From positions 1 to 9,788 of the forward strand of contig URIK01000067.1 of the NCBI GenBank assembly GCA_900547855.1: a stretch of DNA of 9,788 nucleotides. The letters are read 5' to 3'. Below are positions 1-7,018 of the stretch, piece after piece (the stretch's first letter is position 1; each line of letters opens with the position of its first letter). The notes below the pieces were generated by a model, which was not told where the DNA came from, searched no databases, and saw only the letters and a program-made list of their open reading frames with translations. The translations under genes and the position numbers were made by a program. Origin of the DNA: an uncultured Collinsella sp. GTDB lineage: Bacteria > Actinomycetota > Coriobacteriia > Coriobacteriales > Coriobacteriaceae.

Positions 1-147
1 GCACCTACGTTCCTCAAAGAATTGTTAGATTAAAAGTAACAGACCGGATGAAGATACGTGCGACGGGGGCGAGGCGAATGGCTGAGCGGTATCGATACGC
101 TGGTTCAACGGTATTATATTGGCCACATAGATTATTAACTTGCATTT
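1..147. other. Non-coding left edge of window
   Basis: No convincing gene is visible between the window edge and the end of the ABC ATPase. The ATG at 48 opens a short frame but has no clear ribosome binding site and runs antisense into the ATPase gene. The stretch is A+T-rich near 20-40, where the inverted pair TGTTA (23-27) and TAACA (37-41) resembles part of the DUF2975 promoter region at 3208-3221. No hairpin followed by a T-run is visible that would end the leftward ABC operon. Confidence 0.5.
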
Positions 148-897
148 CTACCCGCCCTTTTCGTAGAGTCGCCGATACGTGCTTAGCGCACCCTCGGCGC
201 GTCCGGCAGGCTTTGCGAAATGGGATCCAGGAGACTTCGGCGCAGCATCATCTTGCGGAATGCTTCTAATGAGCCTCCCATCCTTCAAAAACAGAATCTC
301 ATCGCACAGCCTATCGACCGAATCCAAGATGTGGGATGACATGATGATGCACGTACCAGAATCGGCCAGCTTCCTGAGAATCTCGGAATGCAAGTCCACC
401 CTGCTGGGGTCGAGCGCGTTCATGGGCTCATCTAATAGAAGGTACCGCGCGCCCGTCGCATACGCAATCGCCAGGGTAAGCTGCTGCTTCATGCCCTGGC
501 TCAGAGTGCGGATCCTCATCTTCGCGAACTCGCCTATCTGCGTTTGTTCCACTATCTCTTCGATATCGCGAGCATGCGGCCACATATCGCAAACCATCTT
601 GAGGTGATCTTCCGCACGCAATCCGGGATACAGCAGCGTCCCCTCACCAGGTGCATAGAAGATCATAGAACGGACCTCTCTCGCACCCGTACCCTGCACC
701 TCATCCAGAACGATGCTCCCGTCCACGCGAGGACCCGGCAAACCTGCCATCGCACGCAGCAACGTCGTCTTTCCATGCCCGTTCGGAGCGACGAGACCGT
801 AGACCGTACCCGGGGCAAACTCAGCGTTCACCGAATCTACGAGCACCTTCTTTCCATAAGAGATCGTCAGCGTTTGAAGGTCAATCATCGAGATCAT
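148..897 (-). CDS. ABC transporter ATP-binding protein
   Basis: This is the cytoplasmic ATPase that should power the permease encoded just upstream. Visible motifs are a Walker A loop APNGHGKTT (residues 37-45, with Ala in place of the usual first Gly), signature LSQGM (132-136), Walker B YLLLDE (152-157, catalytic Glu157), D-loop ALDP (161-164) and switch His189. The usual Q-loop Gln is not seen: the YxPQ position reads YAPG (81-84). The roughly 40 residues after the core have no recognised motif. The first ATG (897) overlaps the permease stop as ATGA, but the purine-rich AAAGGGG touches it directly. The ATG at 888 is 9 bases from that site and is probably the real start, giving 246 residues. 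Translational coupling to the permease is likely. The domain organisation fits single-subunit ATPases of ABC-2 type exporters; the substrate is not identifiable. Confidence 0.9.
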   Translation of the reverse strand: MISMIDLQTLTISYGKKVLVDSVNAEFAPGTVYGLVAPNGHGKTTLLRAMAGLPGPRVDGSIVLDEVQGTGAREVRSMIFYAPGEGTLLYPGLRAEDHLKMVCDMWPHARDIEEIVEQTQIGEFAKMRIRTLSQGMKQQLTLAIAYATGARYLLLDEPMNALDPSRVDLHSEILRKLADSGTCIIMSSHILDSVDRLCDEILFLKDGRLIRSIPQDDAAPKSPGSHFAKPAGRAEGALSTYRRLYEKGG

Positions 898-3134
898 CCC
901 CTTTCGATCTTTGGAACACTCAGGCGCACCATCAACGGAGATACGGCGCCCAAGACCACCAGCAGAGCGCCCGATGCGCCGACGACCTCTCCAAAAGGCA
1001 TCGCGTTCGTCCCTCGCCCAAGGAACCCAATCGTCCCCACCTGGGAAGCGGGATCAAACGAGGCGAATGGAGCCAGCAGCGCGACGCCCATGCCCACGCT
1101 TTCAACATGAGCGCTCAACGAACCCAACACCAAGAGAACCGCGCAAACCATTCCGGTGGCAACGGGGTTGCGGCTAATCGCTGCTGTCAACGCAGCAACG
1201 ACGGAAATCACGCCGTATGCCATGGCCAGCAACGGAATACTGCACAACACCGCCTCCCCCACCATGGACGTTGTCGAAGCTCCCGCCCGAATGAGAGCGA
1301 CGGGATACTCCGATCCACCCGCACCGTTCTTAATCACGGACACAACGACAGCGGGAACCATCGACACCAAAAGCAGCACCAAGCCAAGCAGGAGAGCCAG
1401 CGCAACAGCCGTCAGAAAACGCACATGCGCTGTTGCGGGGATCTGGAGAACCAGAAGGGAACGACACTGCAGGTGGGTGCACGCGAGCGATGTGACAACC
1501 ACGGGCAACAGCAAAAATAAGGAGGGAAGCGCTGCCTGGAGATACGAAAGGAGGATTAATGGGGGCATCTTCGTACTTAACTCGTAAACCTTGGGGTCCG
1601 GCAAGCTCGCGATCGACTCAAGCAGAAGGGCGCGCGCCTCCGCACGAGAAGGAGTCTCCGGCTCGATTCCGATCGATTGCAGGAGAGTCGCATCTGCCGC
1701 GCCCAGCTCACCTCGAGCGCGCTCGTACGTCGCAAGGCTTCGAAACCCCTCCGCAGGCATAGGCGCGTACACGAAACCCGAAAGAGCATCCCGCATGTCT
1801 TCCAGGGCCGCTTTGCCCTCGACGTCCATATTCGCGGCGTTCCGCTCTAGATACCGATCTATTGAACGGAGCTCCCCATCCCTATACCGAACAGCGGAAA
1901 CGTTATCAGCGTCAGGAAACATCTCGACCAGAGCCGGGGCCAGCATCGTCGTCGACATTGCAATCGCGCATACGGCGAGGGTAGGAGAACGCAGGAGCAG
2001 TTTCCCCATCGTTCTTACGTATGCAACGGCGGAGGCACAAGCGCTCGAACGAGTTGCCGTTCTCGATGCAGTGAAGGAACCTCTCTCAAGACAAATCGGG
2101 GATATCGGGCACGCGCAGCCGCTCTTTCCAGCAACGCAAAGCAGGCTAATTGCCAGCACCTCGATCCCGATTGCGCATACGAGGGCAATCGCGCCACGCT
2201 CGAAGCAAAGTCCAGGCAGATTCACTATCTGCGTTGTCGGGTACGAGCTATAGGCGCCGACGGTCAACTCAGTGTTCGCATACGTAAGGGGATTCAACAG
2301 GGCGAACTCACGTAAAGCGATGGATCTTCCGTAATACCCGGGAACCATCGTCACCCCCATCAGGGCACATACGAACACGATTCCAAGCGTAGGGTTATTG
2401 GCAATCTTCACGGCAAGGTGAACGACAAGCGAGATGAACGCTGCCACCAAGAATTGCAAGATGGCCGTCTGCGCGAACACCAGCCAAGCCGGTTTGATAA
2501 CCGGAGTCGCATATTGAATGTAGCCTATCGGATAGAACGGCGAGCCCGGGCCATTCTTCACAAGCGCGGCGATTATCCCTGGAAGATTGATGGCGAGGAC
2601 GGCAAGCATTGCAAAAACACTCGCCCATACGCTCGATGCAACAAGTCTACCCAGCTCGCCCATCGGTGCCTGGATGATGAGCTTTTCACGTTTGTTAAGA
2701 CGCGCGGCAAGGAACGAGACGGCAACGGCCGTTGCGACCCATAGCAAGTACTCCTTCGATCCGTCATAATAGGTGTACTCTCCATCCGATATCTGCAGAA
2801 ACGGAAGTAGGGGAGAGAGCGGTGCCAAGATAAGACGTCCCGCGGCAAGAGGGTACAGAAGCGCGGGCATGCTTGATGAAGAGGTATAGACACCGTCCTC
2901 CCCCGCATTCACAAGCGCATCCGCATAGGATGCTGACAATTCCTGCTCAACACGGGTTATTCCCGACTCGAGGTATTCGACCCGTCCGTCGACGCCAGCC
3001 GCGCTCCTGAAGACGGGCAGAGCACAAAGAACCATCAACGCAACGACGACAACACAGAGCGACCTGGAGGAGAGAAGCGACCTAAAGATCGCCTTCGAGA
3101 TTTTGAGCATATTCATCGCCAACCTTAACCTCAT
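894..3134 (-). CDS. Internally duplicated ABC-2-like permease
   Basis: A 746-residue integral membrane protein with about 12 hydrophobic segments, which I read as the membrane partner of the downstream ATPase. It has two similar halves. Each begins with a membrane anchor (about 24-44 and 383-402), continues into a mostly polar, probably extracellular segment (about 45-125 and 404-520), and ends in a membrane bundle. The clearest repeat is IIAALVKNGPGSPFYPI (187-203) against VVVSVIKNGAGGSEYPV (596-612). A second match is 231-260 against 643-671. A Cys/Ser/Arg-rich linker (about 337-370) joins the halves. ABC-2 permeases are usually about 250-400 residues and pair as two subunits, so this may be a fused pseudo-dimer. 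No specific family name is recognised. The start is uncertain: the ATG at 3116 has AAGG six bases upstream, whereas the ATG at 3134 has no clear ribosome binding site. Possible roles include peptide or bacteriocin export or immunity; this is inference only. Confidence 0.8.
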   Translation of the reverse strand: MRLRLAMNMLKISKAIFRSLLSSRSLCVVVVALMVLCALPVFRSAAGVDGRVEYLESGITRVEQELSASYADALVNAGEDGVYTSSSSMPALLYPLAAGRLILAPLSPLLPFLQISDGEYTYYDGSKEYLLWVATAVAVSFLAARLNKREKLIIQAPMGELGRLVASSVWASVFAMLAVLAINLPGIIAALVKNGPGSPFYPIGYIQYATPVIKPAWLVFAQTAILQFLVAAFISLVVHLAVKIANNPTLGIVFVCALMGVTMVPGYYGRSIALREFALLNPLTYANTELTVGAYSSYPTTQIVNLPGLCFERGAIALVCAIGIEVLAISLLCVAGKSGCACPISPICLERGSFTASRTATRSSACASAVAYVRTMGKLLLRSPTLAVCAIAMSTTMLAPALVEMFPDADNVSAVRYRDGELRSIDRYLERNAANMDVEGKAALEDMRDALSGFVYAPMPAEGFRSLATYERARGELGAADATLLQSIGIEPETPSRAEARALLLESIASLPDPKVYELSTKMPPLILLSYLQAALPSLFLLLPVVVTSLACTHLQCRSLLVLQIPATAHVRFLTAVALALLLGLVLLLVSMVPAVVVSVIKNGAGGSEYPVALIRAGASTTSMVGEAVLCSIPLLAMAYGVISVVAALTAAISRNPVATGMVCAVLLVLGSLSAHVESVGMGVALLAPFASFDPASQVGTIGFLGRGTNAMPFGEVVGASGALLVVLGAVSPLMVRLSVPKIERG

Positions 3135-3149
3135 CCAGTCGGAACAGAG

Positions 3150-3172
3150 GGGCCGAACAAAATGCTCGGCCC
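3150..3172. promoter_or_regulatory. Hairpin in leader of ABC operon
   Basis: Perfect 7-base arms GGGCCGA (3150-3156) and TCGGCCC (3166-3172) surround a 9-base loop, 16 bases upstream of the first permease ATG. On the minus strand it lies in the 5' leader. On the plus strand it is followed by CTTATTACTT, a weak T-rich tail that could give partial termination in that direction. Its role is unknown. Confidence 0.45.
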
Positions 3173-3179
3173 TTATTAC

Positions 3180-3208
3180 TTGCCGGCAAAGTCAATTTAA
3201 CATAAACT
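3180..3208 (+). promoter_or_regulatory. Candidate promoter for DUF2975/HTH pair
   Basis: TTGCCG (3180-3185) and TAACT-like TAAACT (3203-3208) are separated by 17 bases, each matching four of six positions of the sigma-70 type consensus. The -35 half lies in a perfect 10-base palindrome TTGCCGGCAA (3180-3189), and the -10 overlaps the operator-like dyad at 3196-3214. The match is weak and the call rests mainly on position. Confidence 0.3.
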
Positions 3209-3214
3209 GTTAAA
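3196..3214. promoter_or_regulatory. Operator-like inverted repeat
   Basis: TTTAACA (3196-3202) and TGTTAAA (3208-3214) are perfect 7-base inverted arms around TAAAC. The dyad sits between the divergent ABC operon and DUF2975/HTH pair. Its size suits a dimeric helix-turn-helix repressor, and the HTH protein encoded nearby is the obvious candidate to bind it. Binding is inferred, not shown. Confidence 0.5.
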
Positions 3215-3251
3215 AAGTAACCTGAGTTCTTTAAATTCTTCGGAGGTTATT

Positions 3252-3764
3252 ATGAGTTCCGACAATCGCACTCCCCGGCTTCATTCCTTCCGCATCGCAT
3301 GTGCGATAGCCTCTGCGACCCTTTGCGCCACCGCCATCGCACAAGTGGCGTTCTCCTTAAAGCCAGCAATCGAAGTGCTCGACAACCCTGTAATTGCAGA
3401 CTCCCCCGCGTATCCAGCCCTTGCGATCTCGACATTGGTCCCTGCCGTCATCGGTATCGCTACGACCATCCTCAGCGCCGTTCTCGTGTGGACGATCAAG
3501 AGCGGAGACCCCTTCAAGAAAGGGTCTGCGACATGCTTGAAGGTGCTCGGCATTCTCTTCGTTGTTCAAGCTGCCACCAGCCTCTACGCCGGCTCACTCA
3601 AAACCTCCGTTTCGATGTTTGGCGGCGAGGGGGCCGTCGGCGCCCAAGAGATCGCTTCATCATTCGATTGGACCTCTCTGGTTCTCGGCATCGTCCTGTT
3701 CATGCTTTCCCAGCTCTTCTTGTACGCCCGAGAGCTGTACCTCGACTCCGACGAGATTGCGTAA
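3252..3764 (+). CDS. DUF2975 family membrane protein
   Basis: A 170-residue membrane protein with four predicted helices at about 13-35, 56-80, 95-114 and 140-158. The cytoplasmic loop SGDPF (84-88) before helix 3 and the acidic C-terminal tail LDSDE (164-168) are typical of DUF2975 proteins, which are usually encoded directly ahead of a small Xre-type regulator, as here (9-base gap). The start at 3252 is supported by GGAGG six bases upstream. The molecular function of DUF2975 is not established; the recurring pairing suggests that the membrane protein senses a condition or holds the regulator at the membrane. The pair is divergent from the ABC operon and may control it. Confidence 0.85.
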   Translation: MSSDNRTPRLHSFRIACAIASATLCATAIAQVAFSLKPAIEVLDNPVIADSPAYPALAISTLVPAVIGIATTILSAVLVWTIKSGDPFKKGSATCLKVLGILFVVQAATSLYAGSLKTSVSMFGGEGAVGAQEIASSFDWTSLVLGIVLFMLSQLFLYARELYLDSDEIA

Positions 3765-3773
3765 GGAAACGCC

Positions 3774-4025
3774 ATGCCCGTAATTGTTCGCCTCGACAAG
3801 ATCATGGCCGAGCGAAAGATTTCCTCGAACGAACTTGCCGAAAGGATTGGAACCACGCCCGTGAACCTGTCCCGTATTAAAAAAGGGCATATTCGCGGCA
3901 TTCGCTTCAACACACTCGAGCAGCTATGCCTCGCCCTTCGTTGCCAACCCGGAGACCTTCTCGAAGTCATGAGCGAAGAGGATGCCCGAAAGGAGTTCGG
4001 ACTCGATTGGTCCGCCGAGGATTAG
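3774..4025 (+). CDS. Small Xre/YozG-type HTH regulator
   Basis: An 83-residue DNA-binding protein. The opening VRLDKIMAERKISSNELAE (5-23) is characteristic of the HTH family that accompanies DUF2975. The helix-turn-helix covers about residues 18-40 (ELAERIGTTPVNLSRIKKG), followed by the conserved IRFNTLEQLCLAL (43-55) and CQPGDLLEV (57-65). Length fits the family, so the gene looks complete despite the rearrangement immediately after it. AAGGA, overlapping the stop of the DUF2975 gene, serves as ribosome binding site, so the two genes are surely co-transcribed. It may repress its own promoter through the dyad at 3196-3214. Its TAG stop is directly followed, in the same frame, by a recombinase fragment. 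Confidence 0.88.
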   Translation: MPVIVRLDKIMAERKISSNELAERIGTTPVNLSRIKKGHIRGIRFNTLEQLCLALRCQPGDLLEVMSEEDARKEFGLDWSAED

Positions 4026-4751
4026 AGGGCGGTCGTACTCGCCCTGCACACGGGGATGCGAATCGGCGAGGTCTGCGGCCTTCGGTGGTGCGATGTGGAT
4101 TTCGAGACGGGCCTGATCTCGATCAGACACTCGGTGGCGTACGCGAAGGGAATGGGTTCGTTTATCAAGGACACCAAGACCCATGACGCCAGGGGTATCC
4201 CCATCGACCCGGTCGGCCTACTCCCCTTCCTGAAGGAGACCCACGAGATCGACTGCGGAAAGCTGCGCTTGCGCGGCCTTACCGGGGCGGTCGAGATCGG
4301 GGACTGCTACATCCTGTCGGAGCCGGGCGCGACCTTCGCGACGACAAGCTATATCCGCAGGGCGTTCAAGACGTTCTCGGAGACCAACGGCCTCATGGGC
4401 ACCAACGACGAGCTGATCACGTTCCACGGCCTTCGCCACACGTTCGCAACGCAGTGGATCCGCCAAGGCGGCGATATCAAGGCGCTCCAATCGATCCTCG
4501 GCCACAAGGACGCCATGGCGACGCTCAACGTCTACGCCGACATCGAGCCCATCTCCAAAATCCATAACATGCTGCGCGCCACGCCGTGCCTTTGGCGCGG
4601 GCACCTCGGGCCGAGGGTCGATCCGGGTCCCATGTTCCAACAGAGGATCCAGGAGTCCATCGAGACGCTCCAGGCGTTCGGCTACGGCATCACCGAGCCG
4701 GACGACCGAAATATCGCCATACGCGACGTGAAGACGAACAGTTGGCTCTAG
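4026..4751 (+). pseudogene. 5'-truncated tyrosine recombinase/integrase
   Basis: The open frame from 4026 encodes the catalytic domain of a phage/transposon-type tyrosine recombinase. All catalytic residues are visible. Counting from the first ATG (4056), they are Arg2 in HTGMRIGE, Lys41 in DTKTH, His124 and Arg127 in HGLRHTF, His150 in LGHKD and Tyr160 in LNVYAD. The arm-binding and core-binding domains (normally about 150-180 residues) are absent. The recognisable sequence starts at RAVVLALHTG, immediately after the stop of the HTH gene. Starting at 4056 would place catalytic Arg at residue 2, and no ribosome binding site is seen, so it is probably an inactive remnant. Past Tyr160 the protein runs on for 71 residues; a basic segment (178-191) is followed by a tail with no recognised motif. 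G+C is visibly higher than in the preceding genes. It marks the right end of an island or a rearranged integrase locus. Confidence 0.85.
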
Positions 4752-5147
4752 CTCACCGAGTACGCGGCAGTGCTGGGCCCATCCCAACTGAGGTCACGGT
4801 GGTCCGATGGGGGCGCCGCCCGCGGCATGCGCCGCGGAGCGGTATCCCCTACCGAAGGGCGGGGATGCCCTCCGCTTCCAGTTCGGAATCAGCCGTCGGA
4901 GGCGTTCGGCTGACTGCGGGAACGGCCTGTCCGCTCAATGTGTTCGGCTGAGATCGGAAATCAACCCAACACGAGCCGGACACGCGCCAGACGGCTCTTT
5001 CCCGTACGGCCTTCCCCCTTACGCTCATGTTGCAGGCATGTAACGCCGCAGCGAGCGCGCCTTTTTTGCGCCAGACAGGTACAATGATGAACACTGTACC
5101 GTAGCGGAGCGCCCCGCGCGCACCGCAACCACGCGAAAGGGTTTCCC
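4752..5147. other. Long non-coding stretch with dyads
   Basis: Nearly 400 bases between the recombinase remnant and the ACT gene hold no frame with family resemblance or a good ribosome binding site. Visible structure includes a perfect 7-base hairpin CCGCGGC (4820-4826) / GCCGCGG (4831-4837) with a 4-base loop, an ATCCCC (4844-4849) / GGGGAT (4861-4866) dyad, and a direct repeat GTTCGGCTGA at 4904-4913 and 4942-4951. A T-run at 5062-5067 precedes the ACT promoter region. The left part may be residue of the mobile element that carried the recombinase. Confidence 0.5.
5078..5100 (+). promoter_or_regulatory. Candidate -10 and dyad before ACT gene
   Basis: TACAAT (5080-5085) matches five of six bases of a -10 element and would give a leader of about 55 bases. 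No good -35 is seen at 16-18 bases. The hexamer lies in an inverted repeat, GGTACA (5078-5083) and TGTACC (5095-5100), spaced by 11 bases, which could be a repressor site over the promoter. Both readings are tentative. Confidence 0.35.
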
Positions 5148-5435
5148 ATGGCCGAGATCTCGTCCTCCCGCATCGTCATCACCGTCCTTGGCAAGAACCG
5201 CCCCGGCATCGTCGCCGGCGTCACCCGCGTTTTGGGCGAGGCCAACGTCGACATCCGCGACATCACGCAGTCCATTATCGAGGACATCTTCACCATGACC
5301 ATGCTGGCCGACACCGCCGAGTCCAAGCTCGACTTCGCCGAGCTGCAGAAGGCGCTGGCCGAGGCCGGCGAGCTTTCGGGCGTCAACGTGTCCATCCAGC
5401 GCGAGGACGTCTTTAACTTTATGTACCGCCTGTAG
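5148..5435 (+). CDS. ACT domain protein (UPF0237 family)
   Basis: A 95-residue protein consisting of a single ACT domain, the small fold that binds amino acids or related ligands and regulates enzymes. The opening IVITVLGKNRPGIVAGVTRVL (9-29) followed by ANVDIRDITQSI (32-43) is typical of the UPF0237 family, and the length is close to the usual 89-91 residues. The ATG is preceded by AAAGGG six bases away. In many Firmicutes and Actinobacteria this gene precedes a UPF0210 (DUF711) protein; here that partner is absent and citrate synthase follows after 77 bases. The ligand is unknown. The family assignment is secure, the function is not. Confidence 0.9.
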   Translation: MAEISSSRIVITVLGKNRPGIVAGVTRVLGEANVDIRDITQSIIEDIFTMTMLADTAESKLDFAELQKALAEAGELSGVNVSIQREDVFNFMYRL

Positions 5436-5512
5436 CGAACAAGCCGCTCGGGGCAGCTTGACGTCATATCGTCCAAGCGCGCGGCCCCAAAGCGGACCGG
5501 AGAGGAGCGCGC

Positions 5513-6931
5513 ATGGCCTACGACGCCAAGAAAATCTACTACCGCTTCGACGATCACCTGAGCCGCCTGGTTCTGGATTACGAGGCGAGCCGTCAGATTT
5601 CGCCCGAAAGCGAAAACCTCTACCACGGCCTGCCGACCGCCCCGTACGACGAGGACCTGTTCGTAGAGCACAACGTCAAGCGCGGCCTGCGCAATGCCGA
5701 CGGCTCGGGCGTGGTCGCGGGCCTTACCCGCATCTCGGACGTGCACGGCTACAACAAGGTCGACGGCAAAGTCGTGCCCGATCAGGGCAAGCTCACGCTT
5801 CGTGGCTACAGCATCGAGGATCTGGTCAACAACGCCCAGGCCGAGAACCGCTACGGCTACGAAGAGGTCGCCTATCTGCTCATCACGGGCTCGCTGCCCA
5901 ACAAGGAAGAGCTCGACGGCTTTTGCGAGCGCCTGGGCGCCTTTAGACATCTGAGCGACGAGTACGTTAAAGAGTTCCCTATGACCACGGTGTCGTCGAG
6001 CATCATGAACGTGCTCCAGCGCGCCGTACTGCTGCTCTACGCCTTCGATGCCGAACCAGACGTGATCACGCCTGAGCACGAAATCGACGTCGCCATTTCC
6101 ATGCTCGCACGTCTCCCGCGCATCGCCGCCTTCGCACACATGGCCTCGGTCGCCAAGCTTCGCGGCTCCGAGGTTCACGTGCCGCACCCTACGCCCGGTC
6201 TCTCCACCGCCGAGACCATCCTACAGGTCCTGCGCGGCGGCATGGCGTTCACCCGCGATGAGGCGATGCTGCTCGACGTCATGCTCATGCTGCATGCCGA
6301 GCACGGCGGCGGCAACAACTCCACCTTCGCTTGCCGCGTGCTGTCGTCTTCGGCCACCGACCCGTATTCCGCCTACGCCGCGGCTATCGGCTCGCTCAAG
6401 GGCCCGCGCCACGGCGGCGCCAATGCCAAGGTCGTGTCTATGCACGAGGACATCCGCGCGCATGTCTCCAACTGGGAGGACGAGGACGAGGTCGCGGCCT
6501 ACCTGGGCAAGATCCTCGACAAGCAGGCCTTCGACGGCACGGGCCTCATCTACGGCATGGGCCACGCCGTCTATACGCTCAGCGACCCGCGCGCCGAGGT
6601 CTGCCGCCGTTACGCGCGCTCACTGGCAGCCAAGAAGGACTTGGGCGAAGAGTTCGCACTCATCGAGCGCATCGAGCGCCTGGCACCGCAGGTGATGCGC
6701 GACCACGGCATGACCAAGCCTATCTGCGCCAACATCGACCTGTACACAGGCTTTATCTACAAGATGCTCGGCGTGCCCGAGACGCTTTTTACGCCGCTTT
6801 TCGCCGTCGCCCGCATGGCCGGCTGGTCGGCACACCGCATGGAAGAGCTCTTCTGCGCGCATCGCATCATCCGCCCGGCATACCGTCCGGTGATCGAGCC
6901 GCTGGAATACAAGCCGCTCGCCGACCGCTAG
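5513..6931 (+). CDS. Citrate synthase
   Basis: A 472-residue citrate synthase (EC 2.3.3.-), which condenses acetyl-CoA with oxaloacetate in the cytoplasm to form citrate. Catalytic residues are visible as His264 in HAEHGGGNNSTF, His300 in GPRHGGAN and Asp409 in ANIDLYTG; the oxaloacetate-binding GMGHAVY (348-354) and DPR (358-360) are also present. The long N-terminal region before GKLTLRGYSIEDL (92-104) matches the longer citrate synthases of anaerobic Gram-positives. The start is supported by GGAGAGGAG just upstream. The gene ends at a strong terminator. In an organism probably lacking a full TCA cycle, its likely role is an oxidative branch supplying 2-oxoglutarate and glutamate; this is inference because no aconitase or isocitrate dehydrogenase is in the window. 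It may be co-transcribed with the ACT gene, as no clear promoter separates them. Confidence 0.95.
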   Translation: MAYDAKKIYYRFDDHLSRLVLDYEASRQISPESENLYHGLPTAPYDEDLFVEHNVKRGLRNADGSGVVAGLTRISDVHGYNKVDGKVVPDQGKLTLRGYSIEDLVNNAQAENRYGYEEVAYLLITGSLPNKEELDGFCERLGAFRHLSDEYVKEFPMTTVSSSIMNVLQRAVLLLYAFDAEPDVITPEHEIDVAISMLARLPRIAAFAHMASVAKLRGSEVHVPHPTPGLSTAETILQVLRGGMAFTRDEAMLLDVMLMLHAEHGGGNNSTFACRVLSSSATDPYSAYAAAIGSLKGPRHGGANAKVVSMHEDIRAHVSNWEDEDEVAAYLGKILDKQAFDGTGLIYGMGHAVYTLSDPRAEVCRRYARSLAAKKDLGEEFALIERIERLAPQVMRDHGMTKPICANIDLYTGFIYKMLGVPETLFTPLFAVARMAGWSAHRMEELFCAHRIIRPAYRPVIEPLEYKPLADR

Positions 6932-6954
6932 GACGCGGACCGTTATAGAACCCG

Positions 6955-6993
6955 AGCGTGGCCAGGGCATCACCGCCCTCGGCCACGCTTTTT
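6955..6993 (+). terminator. Rho-independent terminator of citrate synthase
   Basis: AGCGTGGCC (6955-6963) pairs with GGCCACGCT (6981-6989), and the inner AGGGC (6964-6968) with GCCCT (6975-6979), leaving one bulged C and a 6-base loop. A run of T follows (6989-6993). It lies 23 bases after the citrate synthase stop, and the HAD gene starts 25 bases after the T-run. Confidence 0.92.
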
Positions 6994-7018
6994 ATGCCAG
7001 CAGAAAGGGCTGCATCAA

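Noticed and set aside
179..607. Plus-strand frame opposite the ABC ATPase
   Set aside because: Shadow of a well-supported ATPase gene with all motifs; no ribosome binding site or family resemblance.
4586..4951. Frame overlapping the recombinase end and running into the intergenic region
   Set aside because: Arg/Pro/Ala-rich composition typical of an off-frame reading, no ribosome binding site and no domain.
5459..5466. TGACGTCA palindrome between ACT and citrate synthase as an operator, with TTGACG as a -35
   Set aside because: An 8-base palindrome is expected by chance at this frequency and no -10 lies at a suitable distance.
4961..6187. 408-residue minus-strand frame opposite the ACT and citrate synthase genes
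   Set aside because: It is antisense to two clear genes, has no recognisable domain, and is explained by high-G+C codon bias leaving the opposite strand open.
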